NCBI GenBank assembly: GCA_043228905.1
Contig: JBHGNT010000022.1
Span: 1,798,001-1,862,000, forward strand
DNA length: 64,000 nt
Source: Azolla caroliniana
Lineage: Eukaryota; Polypodiophyta
Direction: 5' to 3'
The notes under the pieces are model-generated. The model saw only the letters and a list, made by a program, of their open reading frames with translations, was not told where the DNA came from and did not search any database. The stretch's first letter is position 1, and every line of letters begins with the position of its first letter. This document shows, in pieces, positions 31,992 through 44,084 of this stretch. The position numbers were made by a program, and so were the translations under genes.

Positions 31992-34076
31992 ATGGCTGCA
32001 GCAACAGATATGGTCTGTCAATCTCTCTTTATCCATTTTCTCCTCTCCTTGGCATTGTTGTTTGAAAGGAAATTGTTGCATCTCAGAGTGCACCCCCCCC
32101 CCCCCCCCCCTCATGTTTTTTGTCTTCTTTTTCTGCTCAATGTTTAAATTTTCTGCCCATTGATTCATATAAAATGGCACACATTTGAGGCCTCAATTCA
32201 CTGCTTTGGGAATGGAGGACCACGTTCTTTTGATGGGAAGAAGAAGAAGAAGAATATGATGATGAAGAAGGAGAAGTAGTTCTTGATGCTCATGATGATG
32301 GTGTTGGTGGTGATGTTCTTAATGTTGAGGATGATGGTGGTGATGGATCATCCCCATCCAATATATGCTAGTATTTTTGTGTGATTCTATTTCTTGATCA
32401 TTTTATCACCCCATTGTTATCGGTAATGCAGGCTACGGGTGCAGGTAGTAGAAGAGCTGTTATACGAAGTGAGAGGTTCATGCAATGGCAGCGTGAGTTG
32501 AACAGGTACATTACTGTTCTTGCTCTGTTATATTTATGAACCCATAAAACCCTAAATTAGATATATTTGTTGAGTTATCTGTATAGAGCATTTTTTTTAC
32601 TAATTAGGTTTCTGTTCATATAACTGTAAAATCTATTTACGGTTCCTGTGATATGGGAATTTGGACATACATCGATAAAATGTGACTATGGTTTGATGCA
32701 AATACATATGTATTCTGTACATAAATTTGTGAAACGTGTACAGAGTTATCGATTCTGTACATACATCTGCAAAAGCTCTATGTAGTTTGATGGAAATCAC
32801 ATCTGCACCAGAGTATGAAGCTGATCTTTTTTAGTGTAGTTGATGAGTTTCATCATGTAAGATCTGGATATATTACTGGAAATAGATTGTTTGCACAGAT
32901 GTCACTACTTGCATGATACATTTGAACATATTTGATGCCATATCATTTGGTTGTGTACATCGCAGCAGTGATTGTTGTTAAGTGACCACTTATCATGTCA
33001 TACAAATGATGCCAACTTTTGTGTCTCATTCTTTGAATTTGCAGTAATCGATCATTATTTGGTGTTTTTGGACCTTATGACGAGAAGAATGAAGACATCC
33101 GGACATATCAAAGGAAAAGGCAGGCTTTGCTATTGTCTGGTTCCTAAAAATGGTAGGGTTTTCCACGAGAAGAATTGTTTAATTATTATCTTACTGCATT
33201 GCAGTGACAATGGAGGAAGGAGGGGCCATACCAGTAAGCACGAGAAATTCAAAGAGAGTCCTGATTGGCAATCAGATGTTGTAAAAGCCAAGGGAAAAGA
33301 GAAACTAGAGCAACATGAATCAAAGGAAATTCTGGATTGTAAACGACTTGGAACTGATATCGACTCCGATATTCATTCCAAACAAAAGGTTAGCATTTCG
33401 AAACCAGAAATTGACATTAATGGTTCGAAGCCAGAAGAGCTTGTTCAACAACATCAGCAGAAACACGATGAACCTGATCAATTACGTGCCAAGAGACGGC
33501 GAAGGGTTCTAATAACAAACGAACAAGTATTGGAGCAGTCAAGGAGGTAATTGTCTTTATTTTATGGCTTTTCTGGTGAGAGGATTAGCTCTATGGATTT
33601 CTCTGTGTGTTTGATTATGAGCTGCATGTAACTGAGGATTCTTCAAAGGTCACAATGATAAGGTCATTGATAATTGAAAACCATTTGTACAGATCCACAG
33701 CTTGTGAGACAAATGATGGTATGGACCACTCTTATACAAGAGCCTCAAAAAGGTCTAGCCGGATATTGGCAAAGAAGTTGGGTACATCAGTTACTAGGGA
33801 ATCACCACCTCAACCTATGAAGCTTCCAAAACTTCAAGTTGTTCTGAATCGTAAAGAGATACAGGATGATTGGTTCAAGATAACTGGACATAAATACACT
33901 GGAAAGCCAAAGAAGTCAGGGCTCAGTCAATGGGTATGTTTTGCTTTATTCTGCAATATTATAATGAAACTTGGCATGTTTAATGTGCTGATCCATTGTA
34001 TAAATTTTTGCAGGGTCTGGGTCTATGCACATCATTGTCATGCCCTTCCTCCATACGATATCTTAATGGTCCCTGA
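31992..34076 (+). CDS. Spliced host gene candidate, 274 aa, weak DUF1639-like motif
   Basis: I assemble six exons: 31992-32012, 32432-32505, 33045-33139, 33216-33546, 33693-33933 and 34014-34076. Lengths sum to 825 bases (274 codons plus TGA), with GT-AG introns and a kept frame. The protein starts MAAATDM. Exon 2 gives SERFMQWQRELN; exon 3 RSLFGVFGPYDEKNEDIRTYQ. Exon 4 is Lys/Glu-rich with a basic AKRRRRV cluster that could be a nuclear signal; exon 5 gives VVLNRKEIQDDWFKITGH then GKPKK. The last motif recalls the plant DUF1639 C-terminus, whose usual conserved end (LFPGLWL-like) is missing here. The acceptor of exon 4 is chosen only because it keeps the frame; the exon 1 donor GTCTGT is weak. 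DUF1639 function is not known to me. Confidence 0.5.
32092..32110. repeat. Poly-C run in intron 1
   Basis: A run of 19 C residues lies in intron 1 of the candidate host gene. It is prone to sequencing and slippage errors. Confidence 0.85.
32234..32371 (+). other. 45-codon acidic open stretch in intron 1
   Basis: Between a TGA and a TAG the frame encodes EEEEEYDDEEGEVV, then HDDGVGGDVLNVEDDGG. No ATG is in the frame. It may be an alternative exon or simple trinucleotide repeat; similar acidic frames lie at 36.3-36.8 kb. Confidence 0.25.
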
Positions 34077-36150
34077 CATAAGTTGTTACTTGTGACAAGA
34101 ACAGATTCTAATCAGTGTACTTATGCAGTTAATAACTTGGTACTTTATGTTAATGCCCAATGCTGAAGGATTCTTTCTTCAATCCAACTTGTTAATGAAG
34201 GAAATCATTACATCCACAGAAGATGAAACTGAATCATTAAGCTGAAAGATATGATTGAGGTTACACGCTAAAAGCTCACAGGTGATATGAGCACAGTCAA
34301 AGACCGTGCTCTGTTCATTGACTTCAATGGACTCTTTCAAAATCCAATTAATAGATGGAATTTGACTCTTTGCTCACAAATCAAAAGGTGGTCTGTGAAT
34401 ATCCGACAAATTATTTTTCTTTGGTTCATTCAGCTTCCTCACTTTCTTACTGATAATTTTAAAGACAATTGGGGTCACCAGAGAGGTTTCGAAGTACAAG
34501 AAGGCTATGTGGTGATGCCTTATGTAATCCCTATTCAAAGATGACAAAGATCATGATGTAATTAATTGTTGTGAGTTCTCTAGTTTCATAGGCTTTGAGC
34601 CTATTGCCTGCATTCTAAGCTTGTTATTTACAAAGATTCTCATGTGAATTAATGTAAGAACTGGCAATGCTAGAAGGAAAGAGTATTTTGCAAGGTCTTC
34701 ATTTAAATTGCTATTATGAATGGTAGATGCACGATTAGAGGTTGAATGTATATAATGCATGCAAGGTTGAAATTCCATTAAATGGTTCAATGTATACTCT
34801 AATATAGAATGTACATATATAGAGTACAAACATATTAAATAGGCTGAAATGTCTATGCAATAAAATGGAATTACATGAGTTTTCTGGGAAAGGAAATATC
34901 TAAGAAATGTTTGAGAAAAATGTAAAAAATTTGGGGATTTGTACTTGATACACTATGACAGGCCATTAGACTCGAGTGATTCTGCCAAGATGATGAGGCC
35001 AAATCAAATTGCTAAAATTCTTCAACATTCAGGTAAAGACTGTCCATCACTGCAATATTTGGTTTGTAAAACCTGGAATGCGTGCAAAATAGCATCCATA
35101 TTGAGTTTTCAATCCAACAGCTATGGCTAGTAGATGCAATCTTGTTTATATATTGATGTTGGACACTTGCAGTATTGCTTTATGTATTCATGCTGCTTGT
35201 TTATATATCCATGATTCAGTCAATATTATTGTGCACATGAAAAATAAAAGCAGGCTATAGCTTCTCTGGTTTGGATAGGCCAGATCAGGAACTGCGGCCT
35301 CTAATAATGGACCTTAAGACCTCTTGGCACATTGATATTTTGTTTTATCATGAACATAAATAATAATAAATAGAGATTTTGAACTTCAGGTTGGTGTTGA
35401 ACTTGAGTGATCAGATGAGGTTTGAATCGAGATTAATTCATCCAGCCTCATCTCCATTTCATGTTTTTCATGATAAAAATGTGGGTTTCAATGCAACTCG
35501 TTTGATTAAATGTCTTGGTCTGTCAAATATAATTGATTGATCTCCCAGTTTCCATTGCTAAAATGGCTTCTAGATCAGCAAAATGTCATGAATTTGAATG
35601 TACATTTTGGGCTCTTTCTATATAACCTTTCTCTGATAAACTTGTATTATAATACCACACTAGTACATAACTGACTTAGTTTCTTTCTAGCTACAGTTAT
35701 CATTTACACAGTCTAGTTTTGATTTCCTCATGTTGGCTTGCGATGTAAGATTCCTTGTTGCATGCTCCTTCTATCGTGTACTTCTGTGTCGTCCTTTATC
35801 ATTGGGTATCAGGTGGGAATTGGTTGGTACTTTTTTGCTCATATATCAGGTAAGTATCCCAGTTAATATCTATGAATTATGATTTTGTGATGCTTGCAAA
35901 GAACTGCAATGTCTTTGCATATAAGTAATAATATCATTGGTATGGTGTATGATACCAATCAACATATGGTCATAACCTTTTGTATTTTAGGGATATTCAA
36001 GGGCCAAACTTTTTGACTTGTCCATAGATTAGATCTTTTGAATTTCTAATTAAAAATTGGTGGGCAAGGCAGGCCTAAATGCACTGCATGTGTATGATGC
36101 ATTATCTGCGTTTAATTTAGGATTCTTCAGATCATGATTCCTGTGCAGAA
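34077..36150. other. Downstream flank of host gene, no clear gene
   Basis: AT-rich DNA, probably holding the 3' untranslated region just after 34076. Frames of 60-90 codons lack motifs. Splice-like GT-AG pairs exist (for example CAG/GTAAGT near 35850) but no coding exon is convincing. Confidence 0.4.
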
Positions 36151-36790
36151 GCAAGAACGACTCTGCATTGGAACCAGAAGAACAATCTTAACTGCATTGG
36201 ATATGGAGGGCCAACTTTGCAGGAATATGTCTCGCTCAATGCCTTCTTGCCTTTCAAGTGTTTGAATGGAACAAGGAAGAACTGTAGGTAGTAGAAGATG
36301 AAGTCAATGCTAGTGATGATTTATGCAAGGTTGAGAATGATTGGATTCATTTAGGGGAAAAAGTACTCTGGGATGAATCATGAAGCTAATGATAAGAATG
36401 GTATTGAAACATATGATATTGATCTATGATGCGTTAATTACTATGTTTATGATGCCCCTGATGGGAATGTTTTGAACAACTGGTTCATGCTAATGCTTGG
36501 AATGTAGATGGCTGCTGAAGTGATGAGATGATTAGTGTTCTTGATGATATATTGTGTCATATGATGCTTTTCCCTGATAGATTTTATCATCGTTGTTCAA
36601 GGTCAAAAGTGATAAGTAAGATGGTGGTGGGGACCTGTTTGCAGATTGGGATGATGATGGCCATAATGTTAATTCTCTGAGTTGCAGCAAGGTCTTGCAA
36701 AATGATGGGAATACTTCTGCAGTTGATGATATACATATCAAATATTGGTCATTGTCTGGATGTTTCTGTGATAAATGGTTAGATCAGCTT
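36150..36790 (+). pseudogene. Decayed coding-like, Asp-rich sequence
   Basis: After a splice-acceptor-like TGTGCAG at about 36143-36149, frames read TLHWNQKNNLNCIGYGG, then EDEVNASDDLCKVENDW and, after stops, GGGDLFADWDDDGHNVNS. Composition is coding-like and acidic, with several stops and frame changes. I do not recognise a family. Confidence 0.3.
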
Positions 36791-37002
36791 TGGTGGTTTT
36801 AAATGCGAAAATGCGATGGCAAAAAATGAGCGCGAAGGGCATATGAATTGCATATGCAAAAAATGTTCATACTGATGATATTGATGAGCATGGTCATGCT
36901 TGTGACACATCAAAAATTTGAGGCTGCTGATGCTTTTGGGATCTTTGTAGTCATAATCTGTGGGTACTGAAATGTTAATAATCATATGGGTGATGATATT
37001 TT

Positions 37003-37265
37003 CAAAACAATATGGTGGTGTTGTGACCGATGAACATTGTTTTTGTGATAATGTGGACATTGAGCTTGGTGATTATTAGTTTTATATGAAGATGGTGCTC
37101 TCTTTTATAATGCAACTGATGGTATATATCATATAATTCTGTAAAACAATGTGGTCGTGTTGATGCGACCGATGATCATTGTTTTTGTACGAATTTGGAT
37201 TTGAGCTTGGTAATTAGTTTTATATGAAGATGGTGCTCTCTTTTATAATATATATCATATGAGTT
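37003..37265 (+). repeat. 138-bp tandem duplication
   Basis: The sequence around AGTTTTATATGAAGATGGTG is repeated at 37078 and 37216, and the flanking GACCGATGA(A/T)CATTG also recurs. The two units are diverged, with indels. Confidence 0.75.
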
Positions 37266-39985
37266 TGTAAAGCAAGCTCTTTAATGGATACATAAAACTG
37301 TTTTACAAAATTCCTTTATTTGGTTTTAATTGAGATTACACATTTAAGGCATCAAGAAAAATACATAATTAGAAGTGAACATCAGTATTGAACTATTGAA
37401 AAATGAAGGCCGAGTTTACCTTGCCAGCTCAATCTGAGTTTACCTCACCCTTGAGCTTCTTGAATAAGTCATGAGGATGGTTAATGATCTTTATATTCCT
37501 ATATTTTAGCATGATTTATTTGTTGAAACAATGGCTACCATTTATCATTCTATAAGTTCCAAGGTTGCACTCGATTCTTCTCAATGTTGATGCCGTCATT
37601 CATCTAACCAAGGTTGGCTTAGTTGCATCTATAGGATTTAAAATTTCCATTTACCTTTGTACTATTGCTTAGTTGTGGTATCATAGTGAAAAGAAAAGAG
37701 TAATTCCTTCTGCCTTCGGATTACTAAAAGATTGGAAATCTTGTTGTAGACAATATAGAACCTTTTTGTAGAAAGTAAGCCTACATATGAGCACTTACTG
37801 AGAGAATGTGTGCTAGTAGAAAGACAAGTAATATTTGAATGATTGGACTCCTCTCAACTTACAATGTGAGTTCTCATCCATTATTTAACACGATATCCAC
37901 AACAATTTTGCATATGAAGTTTAGTGTACAATATTTGAATAAGTGCTTAGTGCATCTACATCACTATATCTCATGAGTTTTCAAATTTATATTTTCTAGG
38001 AGGCAATTTATGTAATTCTCGAACATTTCTTACATATTTCCTTTTCCAAATGTAATTCCATTTTATTGCAATAAGAAACACTCCTACAATAATTACACCA
38101 TAGAAGACATGTTTCCAAATCCTCTTGAAGCCACTTGCATTTACTTTCTTGAAATATTTGTTTGGCCTAGCTAACTCTCTTCACCTCATGAAGCAACTCA
38201 TGAGAGTAGACTTGGAACACAAAATCAATATCATGGTCTTTTACAAGCTCTTCTAAAGACACATTTTCTTTGAAAGATGTCAAATTTCTCCTAAAACCAA
38301 GCATTGTAAAAAGGTTGACTTTACTTTGCCTTACTATTTTTGATGTGAGACATACTGTACCACTATATAGGGTGTTGAATTGAGATAATCCTTGTGTTCC
38401 AATTATGAGAAGGAGAAACATATATACACAATCCATGTATTCCAAATAAAATAAGGAGATTAAAATGCCTTACATATATGGAAGTTTATGAGGCAAGAAC
38501 GGATGCAATTTTCCACTATGGATCTTCCAATCTATGAAAAAAGAAAGAAGAAAGAGGAAGGTGAGTATTCCAAACAACTTTGTCTTAGTATTATCTAGAT
38601 TAACTCGTATATTCATCCAATGTAATGAGAGCAATTTCTAAACAAGAAGAAACTTTGTAAAACGTTGAGTTGAACGATGACATAGAAAGACATATAGACT
38701 AAGCATCATTAGTTATTCAATGTGGTCTCTTTCGTAATAAATGAATCCAATTAACTCATGTCATCAAACATTATGTATTTTGTTGGGAGCCATGATCTCC
38801 CAAAATGAGACAAATAATTGCATGTGGCATGGATGCTTATGCATCTCTCTTGAATTCTCTCAAAATAGAAATATTAAAAAGCTTGCCAACAATATGCTAA
38901 CCAAAAGCAATATTATGTTTGAAAGGTTTGTTAAGTTTATGGTGAATGTGTAACTTGTGCTCAAAAGTGCATGCCTACAGTATCATAATCAAGTAAAAGT
39001 TAACAATATGGTAGCGTACAAAAAATGACACGTGCAACCTTTGCAAATTTGTATTTATACATCATATAAGAGACTTCAAATGTCACAACCAATTTAAGGT
39101 TGTGGGTTAAAATCGTCTATAATAATACATTCATTGCATAAGACTTGAAAACATGGAATCCATAATTTTTTTTTCAAATACTAAGCTTGAGATCATGCTC
39201 ACTAAACAATTTAAGAATTCCAAGTTTGGATCACTATACAAATTTGGAGAACCTATTAGATGGGTGACCTCATGAACAATCTCTTTCCAAAAGCATTTAG
39301 GGATTTTGAGACATAAACTATTGATCCAATTCCATTTTCACTCTCTAAGTTGGTCCAAGGTATTTGGATTGAACCAAATAACTCCAATTTAGTCAAAATT
39401 GAGAAAGAATTAGGATTCTATCAAGAAGATGGATTAGAGAGGTCCATTAAGAAAAAGTATTAGAGTTTGAAAAATCGAGCAAGAATTAGAGTTCAATGAG
39501 AATCCGAGGATTAGGGTTTCAAATAAAGCAGTGGGTTCAAGGGTTCCATGAATGTGCATGATGGTTTTAGAAGTCAAGCAAAAATTAGGGCTTTTTCAAA
39601 ACAAGATATGCGTTTTAGGATTTCAAATATATCAAAGATTAACCATCAAACAAAGGAGAAGCCATTGAATGCAAGGAACTTGTCGAAGAAAATATGAATC
39701 TTATATGCCACTTGAAAAAAAGAAGGAAAAGCTTCACATTAAAAGTCTACAAAAAGATAAATACGTAAATAAAATATATCTTGATAATGTTTTATAAAGG
39801 TAATATTAAAAACACACTATGATAATATTATACATTATATGTAGAGGCAAATAAAACATATATATTATATTACATGGATAAGAGAAGACTTGAACCAATA
39901 ACCCCCACCTTAAGACTTTGAAACCTTAACATTTACCCTATAATTGTAGTATGTATAAACTACATGTCTTGTTTTATTTGAAGTA
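37266..39985. other. AT-rich intergenic DNA
   Basis: No gene recognised. A 92-codon minus-strand frame at 38167-38445 begins with a hydrophobic stretch (YMFLLLIIGT) but matches no family I know. I do not call it a gene. Confidence 0.45.
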
Positions 39986-40460
39986 ATATTGTATGGTTTA
40001 AATCCTAAACTTCTAGGCGAGCCACGCCACGACAACGTTCAAAGGGGAGCTCCCCACTGTGGTCTTCGATATCTTCGAGCTCATTCTGTTGAGGAAATAA
40101 GGAGGTGGCAATCCAACACAACGAGCATTTGTAAGGAGGTCGAGGTGGCGCAAGAACTCTACCCCACTTCGAGGGATCATAACCATGGGAGGTAGTTGCG
40201 GTCTTGACGGCCCGCTCGACTCACCTACACTGGAAGCTTCACTTCTCTCACTTCCATCTCTTGCTTGAGCTCATGGTTAACTCGAGGTTGCCACCATTGT
40301 AACCCTTCCCCTTTTGTAACTTGTAAATGTTATTCTATAAAGGGTCCTCTACATGTAATCTAGCGTCAACTTCATAATACAATATCATTTTGTCTTAAAC
40401 TTGTACTCATCGCTTTAATCACGTGATCAAACTCTCTATCAAGCATTTGAGACGACCTAG
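39986..40460 (+). other. GC-richer insert with LTR-like end
   Basis: The base composition jumps from AT-rich to GC-rich at about 40010. It reads like the end of a retroelement coding or leader region, then a promoter-like TATAAAGGGTCCTC (40335-40348) followed by AC/CA-rich sequence. A decayed LTR is the simplest reading, without a proven partner. Confidence 0.35.
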
Positions 40461-41485
40461 TTCGTATTGGTGAACTCTAATGATGCCATACTCCGTGATT
40501 GTTTGCTCGAAGCCTTCGACAAGCACATTTCTTCAACAAGAGTGAGTCTTCGATTTACACGTTTCTTCACATACTCCTCCCATTTGACATTCACGTTTCT
40601 TCGACTTGCTCCTTTCAATATATGTGTTTCTTCAACAAACACATTTCGTCGACAAAGAGTGAGTCTTGGTTGTTCTTGTTGACAAACACAAAGGGTCGAA
40701 CAACCCTCTTGTAGAGTCGTTCTATCAAAGAGGATTGTGGTTGGAGATAGGAGTTGGTCGGCTCTATTAAATAATCACTTAACACAATCATGTAGAAATA
40801 TACCTTTAAAGAATTACCATACTTAATTCCATTATAATAGAGATCGATTTTAAGCTATAATTATAGAGTAACATAAATTCAATACACAGAATAACAATTC
40901 AATACCCTGACATACTCCAAGTAACAAACTTATATTAAAAACTATAGCAATACAAATCTATGATTTACAATGCTCCCAAACCCTTTCTTATAGGCGACTT
41001 GAGAGACTTACCAAGAAAATATAATTGCCAAGAACCTACAGTTACCACTAACTGTCCTATATCATAATTATTCGACTATTTCTTTTCACACTTGTACTGT
41101 TACGACTACGACTTCGACTCCTATTTTGACTATCATTTACTAGTCTGTCGACCTATATACTTTGGCTAGCTTAGTTGGTCGATCCGATCAACTAACACAT
41201 TGTACTCTTGTGGGATAGTGCCTTGCACAGTCGAACCCAAACAATCAGTGACTTAGTCGTCCTTGTCTCCGTTTACATCCTCCTCTTCGTGCTCATTCAA
41301 AATGTCTAGCAAATTTGGCTCCTTCTTGTACTGATCTTCGTTCTAGTCAATGTCATCCAGGGCTTGCTGACTTTTTGTTTGTTGTAGTTGATCGGCATGC
41401 GGAGTCGACTCTAGACCATTATCCTTATCTGTGCATGTTTGTTGTAGGTCTTCCAACCCTACTACTTGCTCGTTGTTTTGCTTGG
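40461..41485. other. Intergenic DNA next to copia I/K
   Basis: Short repeats of (A/C)TTTCTTC(G/A)AC occur at 40525-40665. No gene is recognised. The right end meets the LTR start at 41486. Confidence 0.4.
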
Positions 41486-41871
41486 TGTTGAGCGAACAAG
41501 CTCAACCGGATCCGGATCGGTATCCGGAACCAAGAGCCGGATTGTAATCGGTATCAGGATGAACTGGTAGGCCGTTAGAGGCCTACAGATCTAGCCTAGT
41601 ACATAGGCATATTTTTGGGAGTTTGTGTCAGTCGCTCGTATGAGCATTGAAGTGCATGTTAGTATTTTTGTCAGTCCTTTTAAGCACTTGTATAAAAACT
41701 GTTTCGTAGGACATTTGTAAAAAAGATGAGTGTTTATATTTTTGAATATCGAGTTTTTTGTTGTTCTGCTCTCTTTGTCTCTCCCATGTATTCAAGCTTT
41801 CCATTATTTCTGTGTTCTGTTGTTATCTGGCTGAGCTGGTTTGTCATAGCTTCCACACATTCACTTTTACA
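41486..41871 (+). repeat. 5' LTR of copia I/K
   Basis: It starts TGTTGAGCGAAC, ends TTTTACA, and lies directly against the primer site. It matches 58351-58825 over most of its length but lacks part of U3, and the dyad beside its TATA box is degraded. Confidence 0.82.
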
Positions 41872-41883
41872 TGGTATCAGAGC
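41872..41883 (+). promoter_or_regulatory. Primer-binding site of copia I/K
   Basis: TGGTATCAGAGC, an exact tRNA-iMet complement, starts right after the LTR. Confidence 0.9.
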
Positions 41884-41983
41884 GTGAGGGTTGAGAACCT
41901 CTACAACCGACGAGCAATTTCCAAAGACAAACCCTAATACCTGGTAGAGAACAGAATGTAAAAAAGTTAGAATGGACTGAGGA

Positions 41984-42545
41984 ATGGTTAGCTCGCTCCC
42001 GACGGAGAAGCTCGATTGATCCAACTATGCATCCTGGTCGTACAAGATGCACTAGTACTTGCTCAGGCATGGCTGTTGGAGTTATGTCGATGGAGCTAAC
42101 GATACGGCACCTGATGCGGCACACAAGGACTTCCCGGCTTGGGAACAAGCGGCAAGTAGGGTAATGTACTGCTTCGTGTCCAGTGTCGGTGATTAGCTGC
42201 CTAGCCATATCCGGGACACCAAGATGCCAAAGGAAGCTTGGGGAAACCTGAAAAAGGTCTTCGCAACAAGCACCACTACCCAGAATCTATAACTCCGATT
42301 GAAGGAGTTGAGCAATGCCCCCAACTATGAATCTTGGTCGTACAAGATGCACCAATACCTACTCGGGCATGACTACTAGAGTTATGTTGACGGAGCTAAT
42401 GATACAGACACGATGCGGCACACAGGGACTTCCCGGCTTGGGAACAACCGGCAAGCAGGGTAATGTACTCCTTCACGTCTGTGTCAGTGATCAACTGCTC
42501 AACCATATCCGGGACACCAAGATGCCAAATGAATCTTGGGGAAAC
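41984..42545 (+). pseudogene. gag: Copia I/K gag with 300-bp tandem duplication
   Basis: The gag segment NYASWSYKMH...GANDTAPDAAHKDF...AWEQAAS...KKVF is present twice, with CCAACTATG at 42021 and 42321. Stops and small indels break both copies. The C-terminal half of gag is missing; the second copy runs into unrelated sequence near 42546. Confidence 0.8.
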
Positions 42546-42986
42546 CTAAATAGTACTAAGATAGAGAAGGAATTAGTACTAAAAGATGAGGATTAGTACT
42601 AAGGGAGGTGTAGAACTCTCGAGAGAAGGAAAGAGTGAGATCGAGAGAGAGAGATCGAGAGAGAGAGAGAGAGAGAATGATGATAACAAAAGATATATAT
42701 TATATTAAGAGAATATACAATAGTAGCTACGAGGCTTAAGAGTGGCATTGAACCGATTTGGTTAGAAATAATGCCTTGTGCCTCCTTTTATAATGTTCTC
42801 AGGAGTACTCCTGAAGTTTCTAGAATGTTCTAGAGAAATCTGGAATATACATCAATTTTTTATAGTAAAACTTAAATGAAAATAATATCCTTCATGTTAC
42901 AACATATAGTCTAATGGTCAAGAGCTCGACCCATGTAACATAAGGTCATGGGTTCGAGTCTTGCCATATCATGACAACAAGTCCGA
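42546..42986. repeat. LTR-like insert of unknown family
   Basis: It replaces part of gag-pol in I/K. Three TTAGTACTAA-like palindromes (42550, 42572, 42593) open it, then a (GA)n run (42640-42675), then AT-rich DNA and a tRNA-like A/B box pair. It ends near ATCATGACAAC. No second copy is in the window, so the boundaries are rough. Confidence 0.35.
42907..42960 (+). promoter_or_regulatory. tRNA-like Pol III A and B boxes
   Basis: TAGTCTAATGG (42907-42917) resembles the A box and GGTTCGAGTC (42951-42960) is a strong B box. The spacing is 33 bases. A tRNA-derived SINE remnant is possible. Confidence 0.4.
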
Positions 42987-43233
42987 TTTACTCACTGTGA
43001 TTGTTTCATCGAGGAGGAAGATCAGATCATCATGCAAGGGTGTTCATCCCTGAAACCAATGATGTTGGCACCGCTATGTTTGCAAAAGGGCAGAAGGTCG
43101 AGTCGGACATCGACCTCTGGCATTCTTGCATTGGGATGGAAGAATGTTCATCCCCGAAACCAATGATGTTGGCACCGCTATGTTTGCAAAAGGGCAGAAG
43201 GTCGAGTCAGACATCGACCTTTGGCATAAGCAG
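42987..43233 (+). pseudogene. Copia I/K protease-integrase join fragment with 104-bp duplication
   Basis: The pre-integrase motif PETNDVGTAMFAKGQKVESDIDLWH is encoded twice in a row, at 43041 and 43145. It ends at 43233 before integrase proper; integrase resumes, after a deletion, at 50206. Confidence 0.75.
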
Positions 43234-43486
43234 TGTTACTCTTGGGCCGGACTTGCCTCTAACACAAGGTGTCCTTTCAGATCACTTCACCAAAGGGTGG
43301 TTACGGTAAGAGATTCAATACCAACAACTATAACCGGTTATCGTCCGGTTCGGTATTCCGATCCACAACACATCAATTATACGCGTAAGATCCATACATT
43401 GAGCGCAGAACGGAATACAAACATAAGATGAACAAAATAACAATAACAAAACTCTCTTATATTAATATTCCATTGTTTAATACATT
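43234..43486. other. Unclassified LTR-like sequence, left part
   Basis: It begins TGTTACTCTTGG after the I/K fragment and ends at the J insertion. It has no coding sequence. The AT-rich right side and the ACAACAC-rich middle suit an LTR or a non-autonomous element; the right part is 49213-50205. Confidence 0.35.
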
Positions 43487-43905
43487 TGTGAAAGATTATG
43501 TGCGGAAGCAATAGAAAACCGATGACAGAAACGCAGGTTTAATAGAGAGCTTGATAGTATGCGGGAGAGACAGAGAAAGAGCAGAATAAGTTAAATCTAT
43601 TTCAAAACAATAACAGTTCTCTGTACATAAAACGTGCTCAACAACACTAATTATAAAAGTCCTAAGAGGACTGACAGAAGTACTATGTACGTCAATGCTC
43701 ATACGAGCGTCTGACACTAACTACGAGACTATTAACTACCTAGTAGTCCAGGCTACTACTAGGCTTTCGAATACTATTTGATCTAGCTCACCGGCTCACC
43801 GGCTCACTTGCTCACAAGCTCACCGATCCGGCTCATCCTTCCAGATGTCGATCCGGCTCAGGCTTATTCAGCTGATCCGGATCCGGTTGAGCTTGCAGCT
43901 CAACA
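43487..43905 (-). repeat. 3' LTR of copia J
   Basis: On the plus strand it runs from TGTGAAAG to GCTCAACA. The dyad GTGTT/AGCAC is at 43634-43647 on the minus strand. The polypurine tract GAGGGGAAG lies at 43906-43914 on the minus strand. Confidence 0.88.
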
Positions 43906-44084
43906 CTTCCCCTCAAGCTCAACTTGAGGTTGGATCGTAGTGTCAGCCTCCGTGGCAGCCAGACCTTCCACCCGGCTCCTTCTGGCATCACTCCGCCTCG
44001 CTCACGCTCCTTGCCCGGTCCGGTCCCGTTTGCTGCGACCCTTCTGATTCTGTGCACCTCGACCTCCTCGGTCGGCTTGTCTGC

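Noticed and set aside
31394-32180. Several short frames on both strands rich in Glu, Lys or Leu
   Set aside because: They follow the GAA/CTT arrays and the poly-C run upstream of and inside the host gene. I see no independent gene.
38167-38445. 92-codon minus-strand frame with a hydrophobic start
   Set aside because: No family match, AT-rich context, no promoter or splice support.
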